DNA of 6,314 nucleotides from positions 1 to 6,314 of the forward strand of contig JAPUIM010000083.1 of assembly GCA_027297025.1 (NCBI GenBank), given 5' to 3'. Positions 1-6,314 of the stretch are shown piece after piece. Every line of letters starts with the position of its first letter. Position 1 is the stretch's first letter. This stretch comes from Bacteroidota bacterium. Its GTDB lineage: Bacteria; Bacteroidota; Bacteroidia; Cytophagales; Cyclobacteriaceae. The notes beneath the pieces were generated by a model. The model made no database searches, had not been told where the DNA came from, and saw only the letters and a list, made by a program, of their open reading frames with translations. A program made the position numbers and the translations under genes.

Positions 1-1
1 G

Positions 2-556
2 ATAGCGGTTTTTGGTGACTGGTTTCTTCTCCATTATTTATTAAATCCGGGAATGGCATTTGGATTGCAGTTGGAAACGGAATACGGAAAAATGATCCTG
101 ACCTTATTTCGCCTAATTGCAATTGTGGGTATTGGTTACTATTTAATCCATCAGGTGAGCAATGGCGTACATTCGGGTATGGCCTGGTGTCTGGCCTTAA
201 TCTTTGGTGGGGCCATCGGAAATGCAATAGACAGTACTTTGTATGGCGTGCTTTTGGAAAATGCACCACCAAATTCACCTAGTCCCTGGTTTTATGGACA
301 GGTAATTGATATGCTGTATTTCCCCTTGTTTGAAGGCACCTTTCCACAATGGGTACCATTTGTTGGCAGTGACAATTTTCAATTTTTCAGGCCTGTATTT
401 AATGTAGCCGATGCTTCTATCTTCATAGGGGTTACTTCCATCCTCATTTTTCAGAGGCGTTTTATTCCCGATTCTAAAAAGCAAAAGAAAGAAGAAATTA
501 CATCACAGGAATCCAATCCGCAGTTGGATAAAAATCTGCAAAATCTTCCAGATTAA
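2..556 (+). CDS. lspA: Lipoprotein signal peptidase (signal peptidase II), 5'-partial
   Basis: Inner-membrane aspartyl protease that removes the signal peptide from prolipoproteins after lipidation of the +1 cysteine. The reading frame is open from base 2, so the N-terminus lies outside the window and the Met at 53 is internal: it belongs to the 'NPGMAFG' motif, the family's NxGxAFG box. Visible downstream are hydrophobic segments, 'GGAIGNAIDS' with the first catalytic Asp at 230-232, and 'FNVADASIFIG' with the second at 410-412. About 33 more residues separate the two Asp than in the E. coli enzyme, and the usual Arg after the first Asp is Ser; both fit my memory of Bacteroidota LspA. A last hydrophobic helix is followed by a polar, Lys/Gln-rich tail of about 30 residues. 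In this phylum lspA commonly follows ileS and a dksA/traR-like gene, which would lie left of the window. Identification is firm. Confidence 0.95.
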   Translation: MAVFGDWFLLHYLLNPGMAFGLQLETEYGKMILTLFRLIAIVGIGYYLIHQVSNGVHSGMAWCLALIFGGAIGNAIDSTLYGVLLENAPPNSPSPWFYGQVIDMLYFPLFEGTFPQWVPFVGSDNFQFFRPVFNVADASIFIGVTSILIFQRRFIPDSKKQKKEEITSQESNPQLDKNLQNLPD

Positions 557-558
557 AT

Positions 559-855
559 TTATATTTTGACTATAGAGGCCAGTCCCTTAAGATCCGTTCG
601 CATAGAGGAGAGGATTTTTTTCCGGCTCTTTCTCCCAAAATGAATAATGAATAGGGTACGCATAAATGGCTTTTTCTTTCCGCCATGTACCCATAGATCG
701 GCTTGTTGATCTCTTTCCAAGCCCTTACAACCATCTTTTACAGAACCCATTACCAGGTTCCTTAAAATGGCAGTAGCCACTATCTCACCCTTCCAATTAA
801 TGGTTTTGGGTCTACCTAGATTAATGGAAATAATTTTATATGGATTTTTATTCAA
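559..855 (-). pseudogene. Decayed MOSC-domain (YiiM-like) gene remnant
   Basis: The first 59 codons read like the N-terminus of a MOSC-domain protein of the YiiM type: 'IISINLGRPKTINWKGE', then 'QQADLWVHGG', matching the family's usual 'GDGQADLxVHGG'. At about 673-680 the frame breaks inside an A-rich run. Shifting by one base restores 'KEKAIYAYPIHYSFWEKE', which matches the family's 'xDKAVYAYPxEHYxFW', but that frame stops at 587-589. The original frame runs on to a stop at 559-561 without family resemblance, apart from a vague echo of the next motif. MOSC proteins of this type are about 210-220 residues, so the C-terminal half, including the region of the sulfur-carrying cysteine, is missing. 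The conserved Gly-Asp before QAD is also altered ('ERDQ'). The only upstream start is TTG at 853-855. Intact relatives act in molybdenum-cofactor/sulfur chemistry or detoxification of N-hydroxylated bases. Several lesions argue against a single sequencing error. Confidence 0.8.
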
Positions 856-858
856 GTT

Positions 859-886
859 TTTGGAGATTTGTTTGAGGGTAAATTTA
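859..886 (+). promoter_or_regulatory. Weak candidate promoter for rlpA
   Basis: In the 68-bp gap before rlpA, TTTG at 859-862 lies 16 bases upstream of TAAATTTA at 879-886. This is one mismatch from the Bacteroidota -7 consensus TAnnTTTG, with a spacer slightly shorter than usual. The gap is AT-rich, so chance matches are likely. The bases just before the rlpA ATG are A/T-rich without a Shine-Dalgarno sequence, as is common in the phylum. Confidence 0.2.
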
Positions 887-923
887 ACTTGTATTCATTA
901 ACTATTCATCTAATTAAAATAAT

Positions 924-1628
924 ATGAAATTTAAGTTAACATTAATTGTCATTTGGGTAATTGGTTTTACCACCCTAAATGCTCAGGACATATTTATACA
1001 GAGAGGGAAAGCTTCTTTTTATGCGGATAAGTTTGATGGGAGGACCACTGCTAGTGGGGAAAAGTACAAGCATTCAAAACCTACCGCTGCCCATCTCACC
1101 CTACCATTTGGTACAAAAGTGAAAGTGACAAATTTAGCTAATGATCTATCGGTGATTGTAACCATCAATGATCGCGGGCCTTATGTGCAAGGTAGGATCA
1201 TTGACCTTTCTAAATCTGCGGCCAAAAAATTGGAGTTTATTTCCCAGGGCTTGGCTGATGTATCCATCCAGGTAGTGGATTATGAATCGGATATAAAAGG
1301 CACTTCCCAGGCAGGAAGACCTGACATGAAGGATTTGGCACTGGTTGAGAAAAATGAATACTACAAACTTGAGGCCTCCAGGGTCGATCCACATGGATAT
1401 GGGGTGCAGATTGGAAGTTACATGGAGTTGGTGAACCTGATGCGGGTCTCGGAAAGCCTGAAATCCTCTTACCAAAAACAGGTTACGGTTGAAGTGAGTA
1501 TATTAAATAAGGTAAAAGTCTACAAGATTATTGTAGGAAATCTCTCTAACCGGAGCAAAGCGGAAGACCTAAAAAGGAGATTGCATAAGGAATATCCAGA
1601 CAGCTTTATTATAGGTTTTAAAGAATAA
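924..1628 (+). CDS. rlpA: RlpA-like septal lytic transglycosylase with SPOR domain
   Basis: Periplasmic enzyme expected to cleave glycan strands lacking stem peptides during daughter-cell separation. The 234-residue product starts with a signal peptide (residues 1-20, hydrophobic core then 'LNA|QD'). There is no lipobox cysteine, so unlike E. coli RlpA it should be a soluble secreted protein. Residues about 27-118 form the double-psi beta-barrel domain with 'GKASFYADKFDGRTTASGE', 'TAAHLTLPFGT' and 'INDRGPYVQGRIIDLS'. Glu46, His57 and Asp83 have the spacing of the active-site residues I recall from Pseudomonas aeruginosa RlpA (120, 131 and 157). After a polar linker, residues about 157-232 form a SPOR domain ('YGVQIGSY' and 'YKIIVGNLSNRSKAEDLKRRL'), which binds denuded peptidoglycan at the septum. 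An in-frame stop at 915-917 fixes the ATG as the first possible start of that kind. Its stop lies one base from the convergent osmC stop. Confidence 0.93.
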   Translation: MKFKLTLIVIWVIGFTTLNAQDIFIQRGKASFYADKFDGRTTASGEKYKHSKPTAAHLTLPFGTKVKVTNLANDLSVIVTINDRGPYVQGRIIDLSKSAAKKLEFISQGLADVSIQVVDYESDIKGTSQAGRPDMKDLALVEKNEYYKLEASRVDPHGYGVQIGSYMELVNLMRVSESLKSSYQKQVTVEVSILNKVKVYKIIVGNLSNRSKAEDLKRRLHKEYPDSFIIGFKE

Positions 1629-1629
1629 T

Positions 1630-2046
1630 CTAATTTGCTACTACCTGGACCAAATGATTAATGTTAACGCTTCCTTTTAAAGATTCGGAAACTGAACAAT
1701 ATTTATTTACCGCCAAGTCCACCACTTTTTCAAGCTCTTCTACAGTCGTATCGGGAGAGTAAAGTATAAAACGCATGGTAATGTGGGTAAAAGCACGGGG
1801 ATGATCTTCTTTTCTGATCCCTTCTGTTTCAATTTTTAGATCATTGACGGTTTTTCTCTTCTTTTTTAAGATCTGTACTGTATCAACTGCAGCACATGCG
1901 GCTACAGCAGAAAGAACTAATTCGGTAGGTGATTGCGCTTTTTTTTGATCTGCAGGATACATGTCAATTTTGACAACATTACCGCTTTCATTTACTGCCT
2001 CAAACTCATTATCATCCAGGTAACGGGTGACGGTTTTTACTTTCAT
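1630..2046 (-). CDS. OsmC family protein (predicted thiol peroxidase-like)
   Basis: Cytoplasmic 138-residue protein of the OsmC/Ohr superfamily, whose characterised members reduce organic hydroperoxides with a pair of cysteines. The family layout is present: an N-terminal beta region ('TVTRYLDDNEFEAVNESGN'), then 'SPTELVLSAVAACAAVDTV' on the central helix with the first Cys at 51, and 'LAVNKYCSVSESLK' with the second Cys at 117. Length and motifs resemble the small YhfA-like branch more than Ohr proper, so the physiological substrate is uncertain. The ATG at 2044-2046 is preceded by an in-frame stop at 2059-2061, which leaves little room for another start. The upstream bases are purine-rich (AGAAGAGA), a possible weak ribosome binding site. 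Only 25 bp separate it from icmF on the same strand with no evident terminator, so it is probably the last gene of that transcript. Confidence 0.9.
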   Translation of the reverse strand: MKVKTVTRYLDDNEFEAVNESGNVVKIDMYPADQKKAQSPTELVLSAVAACAAVDTVQILKKKRKTVNDLKIETEGIRKEDHPRAFTHITMRFILYSPDTTVEELEKVVDLAVNKYCSVSESLKGSVNINHLVQVVAN

Positions 2047-2071
2047 GTTCTCTTCTTTTTATTTCTTCCTT

Positions 2072-5000
2072 TTACATATTTCTTCGATATTGGCCCCCCA
2101 CTTCAAATAACGCATTGGTGATTTGCCCTAAGGAGCAATATTTGGAAGCTTCCATCAAGGACTCGAAGATGTTCTTATTTTCCACTGCCGATTGCTGAAG
2201 TTGTTTTAGTAGGGGACCTGATTTGGTTATATTGCGCCGGTGCATTTCATGAAGCATTTCTATTTGATATTCCTTTTCTTTTTCGGTGGCACGAATGACT
2301 TCGCCCGGTATAATAGTAGGAGAACCTTTGGAAGAAAGGAAGGTATTGACACCAATGATAGGATATTTTCCTGAATGTTTCATTGATTCATATTTCAGGC
2401 TCTCTTCCTGAATTTTTCCTCGTTGGTACATGGTTTCCATAGACCCTAACACCCCCCCTCGTTCAGTCAATCGATCAAATTCTATCAATACCGATTCCTC
2501 CACCAAATCAGTTAACTCCTCTATAATAAAGGACCCTTGCATGGGATTTTCATTCTTGGCCAGACCTAATTCCCTATTGATGATCAATTGGATAGCCATG
2601 GCCCTTCTAACTGATTCTTCGGTAGGGGTTGTTATTGCTTCATCATAGGCATTGGTATGGAGGGAATTGCAATTGTCATAGATGGCATAAAGTGCCTGTA
2701 GTGTAGTTCTAATATCATTAAAATCAATTTCCTGGGCATGCAGCGAGCGCCCTGAGGTTTGGATATGATATTTCAGCTTTTGCGAGCGTTCATTGGCTCC
2801 ATATTTGTATTTCATGGCCTTGGCCCAGATCCTCCTGGCCACCCGGCCTATCACTGCGTATTCGGGATCGATACCATTGGAAAAGAAAAAAGAAAGGTTG
2901 GGGGCAAATTTGTCAATATCCATTCCCCGGGATGCGTAATACTCTACAAATGTAAACCCATTGGCCAGGGTAAATGCCAATTGGGAGATGGGATTAGCCC
3001 CGGCCTCGGCAATGTGGTAACCTGAAATAGACACTGAATAAAAATTGCCTACGTTTTGATCGATAAAATACTCCTGAACATCGCCCATCAATTTCAACGA
3101 AAACTCAGTTGAGAAAATACAGGTATTTTGTGCTTGGTCTTCCTTCAGAATGTCGGCTTGTACTGTTCCCCTAACCTTGGATAATGTTTGCGCTTTAATG
3201 TTGTTATAAATATCGGCAGGTAAAACCTGATCACCGGTCACTCCCAATAGCATTAAACCTAAACCATGATGCCCTTTGGGTAATTTGCCTTGATATTGAG
3301 GCTGAGGAAATCCTTTCTTTTTGAAGATCTTAGCCATTTTCTTCTCAACCTCCTGGATAAGTCCATTTTGTTTGATGTATAGCTCACATTGCTGGTCGAT
3401 GGCTGCATTCATAAAAAATGCAGTCAAAATAGCAGCAGGACCATTAATGGTCATGGACACCGATGTTTTAGGATCGGACAGATCAAAACCTGAGTACAGT
3501 TTTTTAGCATCATTGAGGCAACAAATGGATACTCCGGAATTTCCGATCTTACCATATATGTCAGGACGGTAGTCTGGATCATTACCATAAAGAGTCACTG
3601 AATCAAAAGCGGTGGAAAGTCTTTTGGCAGGCATGGAATAACTCAAATAATGAAACCTTTGGTTGGTGCGCTCCGGCCCACCTTCCCCAGCAAACATGCG
3701 GGTAGGATCCTCACCCTCTCGTTTGAAGGGAAAAACACCGGCAGTGAAAGGATACTCCCCCGGAACATTTTCCTGCAGGTTCCACTGGAGGAGGTCTCCC
3801 CAGGCTTCATAACGGGGAAGACTTACCTTGGGAATCCGGGTACGAGACAGTGATTCGGAAAATAATTGAGTATGTATCTGCTTATTCCTGACCTTATAAA
3901 TAAATTCGTCTTTGCGGTATTTTCCTACTTTTTTGGGCCACTGTTTTATTAGATCCATGTTTTCAGGATCAAGTTTTTTGGAAACGGAATCAAAAGCCCT
4001 TTTTAAGGACTTAATTAATTCCTGGTTCTTAAATTCATCTTCCTCTGTTAAGGTTTCGATGGTTTTTTGAAGAGCATATAGCTGTTGGGCGGTTTCTTTT
4101 TGTCTTTGTACCCATTTATCGTAATTGCGGTTGCTTTCAGTAATTTCAGATAGGTACCGGGTACGATTAGGTGGGATGATATAGATCTTTTCCGACATCT
4201 CGTTGGTCACTTTCCAACTGGATTTCAAGGCGGCTCCGGTTATTTGGTGAAGCTGATCCATGATGACCTTATAAAGTTTATTAGTCCCTGGATCGTTAAA
4301 TTGGGAGGCTATAGTACCATATACCGGTATATCCTGATCGTCGGTATCCCAAAGATTGTGATTTCGTTTATATTGCTTGGTCACATCCCTCATGGCATCC
4401 ATGGCACCTCTTTTGTCGAATTTGTTAAGAGCTATGATATCTGCGTAATCGAGCATATCAATCTTTTCCAGCTGCGAAGGAGCTCCATACTCCGGAGTCA
4501 TTACATATAGGGAAAGATCGGAATGGTCAATAATTTCAGTATCTGACTGGCCTATCCCCGATGTTTCCAGAATGATCAAATCAAAATTGGCAGCTTTCGT
4601 GATGTCCAAGGCTTTCTTTACATGTTTGGATAATGCTAAATTGGATTGCCTGGTTGCCAATGAACGCATGAATATCCTAGGATTTTGAATGGAATTCATC
4701 CTTATCCGGTCTCCCAATAAAGCACCACCGGTTTTCCGTTTGGAAGGATCCACCGATATGATTGCGAGGTTTTTATCTTCAAAATCCATCAAAAATCTTC
4801 GAACCAGTTCATCAATCAAGGAAGATTTACCTGCACCTCCGGTGCCTGTGATTCCCAGAATAGGCACCTTGGATTTAGAAGCTTTTTTCCCAATTTTGGC
4901 AAATACTTTTTCAAACTGTTCCGGATAATTCTCAGCAGAAGAAATTAACCTGGCGATGTAATTAGGATCATTTTTTTCCAAGATTGATAATTGACCATTG

Positions 5001-5455
5001 ACTTTTGATCCCAACGCAAAATCACTCTGTTTAATCAAATCATTGATCATTCCTTGCAATCCCATGGTTCTTCCATCATCGGGTGAATATATCCTCTGTA
5101 TGCCATACCTATGTAATTCGTCAATTTCTTGGGGAAGAATTGTGCCGCCTCCCCCCAAAAATATTTTGATATGACCAGCACCTTTTTCCTTCAAAAGATC
5201 ATACATGAATTTGAAATATTCCATATGTCCTCCCTGGTAAGAGGTCATGGCAATGGCTTGTACATCCTCTTGAATGGCGCAGTCTACTACTTCACTTACC
5301 GATCGATCGTGACCTAAATGAATCACTTCAACACCGGTAGATTGAATAATCCGCCGCATGATATTAATAGCTACATCATGGCCATCGAATAGCGAAGCTG
5401 CGGTGACTATGCGGATGTGATTTTTGGGTCGATAGGGTGTATCCGTTGCTGGCAT
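2072..5455 (-). CDS. icmF: Fused isobutyryl-CoA mutase IcmF (B12-binding, G-protein chaperone and mutase domains)
   Basis: Adenosylcobalamin-dependent mutase interconverting isobutyryl-CoA and n-butyryl-CoA in the cytoplasm, with its own GTPase chaperone built in. Domains in order along 1127 residues: B12-binding domain about 12-145 (lower-ligand His26 in 'FDGHD', glycine loop 'LGGGGT'); MeaB-like GTPase about 197-410 (Walker A 'GTGGAGKS' 204-211, 'ETSGIGQSD' 297-305, 'NKFD' 344-347); a charged, probably helical linker about 435-560; and the mutase barrel about 565-1125 ('[11 protein letters not shown]' with Tyr813/His814, 'HTNAYDEAI'). This B12-GTPase-mutase order defines IcmF. Phe575 ('GVFPF') and Gln776 ('QAQNTC') sit where methylmalonyl-CoA mutase has Tyr89 and Arg207 (Propionibacterium numbering), the pair expected for a substrate without a second carboxylate. 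An in-frame TAA at 5462-5464 fixes the ATG. It is intact and somewhat longer than the roughly 1090 residues usual for the family. Automatic annotation may call it methylmalonyl-CoA mutase. Confidence 0.95.
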   Translation of the reverse strand: MPATDTPYRPKNHIRIVTAASLFDGHDVAINIMRRIIQSTGVEVIHLGHDRSVSEVVDCAIQEDVQAIAMTSYQGGHMEYFKFMYDLLKEKGAGHIKIFLGGGGTILPQEIDELHRYGIQRIYSPDDGRTMGLQGMINDLIKQSDFALGSKVNGQLSILEKNDPNYIARLISSAENYPEQFEKVFAKIGKKASKSKVPILGITGTGGAGKSSLIDELVRRFLMDFEDKNLAIISVDPSKRKTGGALLGDRIRMNSIQNPRIFMRSLATRQSNLALSKHVKKALDITKAANFDLIILETSGIGQSDTEIIDHSDLSLYVMTPEYGAPSQLEKIDMLDYADIIALNKFDKRGAMDAMRDVTKQYKRNHNLWDTDDQDIPVYGTIASQFNDPGTNKLYKVIMDQLHQITGAALKSSWKVTNEMSEKIYIIPPNRTRYLSEITESNRNYDKWVQRQKETAQQLYALQKTIETLTEEDEFKNQELIKSLKRAFDSVSKKLDPENMDLIKQWPKKVGKYRKDEFIYKVRNKQIHTQLFSESLSRTRIPKVSLPRYEAWGDLLQWNLQENVPGEYPFTAGVFPFKREGEDPTRMFAGEGGPERTNQRFHYLSYSMPAKRLSTAFDSVTLYGNDPDYRPDIYGKIGNSGVSICCLNDAKKLYSGFDLSDPKTSVSMTINGPAAILTAFFMNAAIDQQCELYIKQNGLIQEVEKKMAKIFKKKGFPQPQYQGKLPKGHHGLGLMLLGVTGDQVLPADIYNNIKAQTLSKVRGTVQADILKEDQAQNTCIFSTEFSLKLMGDVQEYFIDQNVGNFYSVSISGYHIAEAGANPISQLAFTLANGFTFVEYYASRGMDIDKFAPNLSFFFSNGIDPEYAVIGRVARRIWAKAMKYKYGANERSQKLKYHIQTSGRSLHAQEIDFNDIRTTLQALYAIYDNCNSLHTNAYDEAITTPTEESVRRAMAIQLIINRELGLAKNENPMQGSFIIEELTDLVEESVLIEFDRLTERGGVLGSMETMYQRGKIQEESLKYESMKHSGKYPIIGVNTFLSSKGSPTIIPGEVIRATEKEKEYQIEMLHEMHRRNITKSGPLLKQLQQSAVENKNIFESLMEASKYCSLGQITNALFEVGGQYRRNM

Positions 5456-5474
5456 TAGGGCTTAGTTGTGAAGG

Positions 5475-5509
5475 CAAAATTAGGTATTTTTACCTCATTT
5501 TCCTAACAA
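5475..5509 (-). promoter_or_regulatory. Candidate icmF promoter (Bacteroidota type)
   Basis: Read on the - strand, TAATTTTG (5475-5482) matches the Bacteroidota primary-sigma -7 consensus TAnnTTTG exactly and lies 19 bases upstream of the icmF ATG. A TTG (5507-5509) lies 24 bases further up as a possible -33 element; this spacer is longer than the usual roughly 19, which lowers confidence. Transcription would start about 10-15 bases before the ATG, giving a very short leader without a Shine-Dalgarno sequence and without space for a cobalamin riboswitch. Confidence 0.45.
5482..5495. repeat. Short inverted repeat AGGTA-N4-TACCT
   Basis: A perfect 5-bp inverted repeat with a 4-base A/T loop lies in the patatin/icmF gap, next to and touching the candidate -7 box. 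On the - strand it is followed by AATTTT, so it could be a very weak terminator hairpin for the patatin gene. It could equally be an operator half or chance. The stem is too short to call. Confidence 0.3.
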
Positions 5510-5516
5510 GTGTTAG
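5503..5516. promoter_or_regulatory. Candidate operator palindrome CTAACA-AG-TGTTAG
   Basis: A perfect 6-bp inverted repeat around a 2-base centre, 48-61 bases upstream of the icmF start. The arms and compact spacing resemble sites of dimeric helix-turn-helix repressors such as TetR-family regulators of acyl-CoA metabolism. It covers the TTG that may serve as the -33 element, so a bound protein would block the polymerase. No regulator gene is visible in the window, so the cognate factor is unknown. Confidence 0.4.
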
Positions 5517-5534
5517 CTAGAAAAGATTGAGCCT

Positions 5535-6314
5535 TTAATCTTCCAACAGTTGACTTAATCGACTGAGTGCCATTTGATTGGCTTCTGAATAAATATTGTC
5601 TTTAATACTATTTTTTTCCCTGGTGGTCAATCGCCAGTTCAAAGAAGCCCTTTCATAATGTCTGCTGCCAGCTTTTGAATTCTCATATTTAGGTGATATT
5701 GGATTGAAGATATCATATTCAAAATTGATCTGGATAACTCTACCCTTGAACCAAGATCCAATCATTTCAATCCTGGTTTGGTTATTTAGATCTTGAATAT
5801 TCCACCAATTATTATAAACACTGGTAATAGGAGTGAAGAGTTTTTGAAAGATTGCAGGATTTGGATTTTCACTGACTCCTCGTTTGCTGGGAGAATCCCT
5901 TATGGACAATATGATTACACCCGAGGTGTTTTCAGCAATCCAATCTTTAAATGTATGCAAGAATTGAACAGCATCGTCAATTCCAAAATTATCAGAAATT
6001 CCCGCATCCATGATCTCAATTTCGGGGCTGGTAGGTAATGTGATGTTAGGAGTAATATAAGGGAAGGTGGCGCTCATTCTCAAGGCGCTTAAAAAGCTGA
6101 GATCTGCACTGCCCTGCTGGTCAAAGAAGCGTCTGAAGCTAACGCCTTTGCTATTTGCTTTACCGGAGAATTTAGTGACTGAATTAGTATTCATATAACT
6201 TACGTCTTGACAGGATATATACATTTTTCGACCATCATTGACGATTGTAGGAGCCATGAGTAGTATTGGAATAATGCCTTGCTGTTCTGGCAACCTATAG
6301 TCCGAGAGCTTTTT
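5535..6314 (-). CDS. Patatin-like phospholipase, C-terminal part (5'-partial)
   Basis: The frame is open to the window edge (the residues before the TTG at 6291-6293 read 'KKLSDYR'), so that TTG is an internal Leu codon and about 259 C-terminal residues are present. Two patatin hallmarks are seen: 'SALRMSATFPYITP', like the 'A(S/A)xAxP' helix of the fold, and 'EIMDAGISDNFGIDDAV', the D-G/A-G motif carrying the catalytic Asp (6006-6008) followed by the conserved DN.G. The nucleophile elbow GxSxG must lie beyond the right edge, so activity cannot be judged. The roughly 150 residues after the Asp motif form a long C-terminal region, with 'IILSIRDSP' and a polar, Trp/Tyr-containing end, of a kind I associate with large patatin proteins in Bacteroidota. 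Relatives hydrolyse acyl esters of membrane or storage lipids. It precedes icmF on the same strand by 79 bp; cotranscription is possible but a separate icmF promoter is likely. Confidence 0.8.
   Translation of the reverse strand, partial: KKLSDYRLPEQQGIIPILLMAPTIVNDGRKMYISCQDVSYMNTNSVTKFSGKANSKGVSFRRFFDQQGSADLSFLSALRMSATFPYITPNITLPTSPEIEIMDAGISDNFGIDDAVQFLHTFKDWIAENTSGVIILSIRDSPSKRGVSENPNPAIFQKLFTPITSVYNNWWNIQDLNNQTRIEMIGSWFKGRVIQINFEYDIFNPISPKYENSKAGSRHYERASLNWRLTTREKNSIKDNIYSEANQMALSRLSQLLED

Noticed and set aside
533..554. Inverted repeat AATCTG/CAGATT at the end of lspA as a terminator
   Set aside because: The stem is six mostly A/T pairs with a ten-base loop inside coding sequence and has no proper T-run after it.
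1146..1475. 109-residue open frame on the - strand within rlpA
   Set aside because: It is antisense to clear RlpA barrel and linker sequence and shows no recognisable protein features.
2452..2458. Run of seven C in icmF, and six C at 5151-5156, as possible phase-variation tracts
   Set aside because: Both encode conserved glycines ('GGV' and 'LGGGGT') in an intact frame, so coding constraint explains them.
2430..5317. Open frames on the + strand across icmF
   Set aside because: They are antisense shadows of a well-conserved gene, without family motifs or plausible start contexts.
5456..5534. Cobalamin riboswitch upstream of the B12 enzyme
   Set aside because: The 79-bp gap is far too short for a cobalamin riboswitch and I see no B12-box sequence.
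5535..6293. Treating TTG at 6291-6293 as the true start of the patatin gene
   Set aside because: The frame stays open to the window edge and the nucleophile half of the patatin domain would be missing, so this is an edge-truncated gene.
1..6314. CRISPR arrays, tRNA/rRNA genes, insertion sequences, toxin-antitoxin or defence genes
   Set aside because: Reading both strands showed no direct-repeat arrays, no tRNA-like folds and no transposase, nuclease or toxin motifs.

Overview
The window looks like chromosomal DNA of a member of the Bacteroidota. The LspA has the long insertion and the 'VDMLYFP' segment I associate with that phylum, start codons lack strong Shine-Dalgarno sequences, a TAnnTTTG-type -7 box lies upstream of icmF, and base composition is moderately AT-rich. 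I would guess Cytophagales (for example Cyclobacteriaceae), but that narrower placement is low-confidence inference. I see no mobile element, tRNA, rRNA or CRISPR array.

Left part (1-1628): the window opens inside lspA (lipoprotein signal peptidase, + strand). Next, on the - strand, is a decayed MOSC-domain gene (about 559-855) with a frameshift and a missing C-terminal half. A complete rlpA-like gene (924-1628, +) follows: a secreted double-psi beta-barrel lytic transglycosylase with a C-terminal SPOR domain.

Right part (1630-6314): three genes lie head-to-tail on the - strand. In transcription order they are the C-terminal part of a patatin-like phospholipase (cut by the window edge), a complete 1127-residue fused B12-dependent acyl-CoA mutase of the IcmF type, and a small OsmC-family protein 25 bp behind it. 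The 79-bp patatin/icmF gap holds a candidate promoter for icmF and a 14-bp inverted repeat overlapping its possible -33 element, which looks like a repressor operator. osmC and rlpA converge with one base between their stop codons.

How the genes may work together: IcmF interconverts isobutyryl-CoA and n-butyryl-CoA, linking valine/branched-chain acyl-CoA metabolism to straight-chain beta-oxidation. OsmC is probably cotranscribed with it. The patatin could release acyl chains, but its link to the mutase rests on position alone. No feature here clearly amounts to an undescribed system. The most useful leads are the candidate icmF operator, the IcmF substrate-specificity residues and the MOSC pseudogene.
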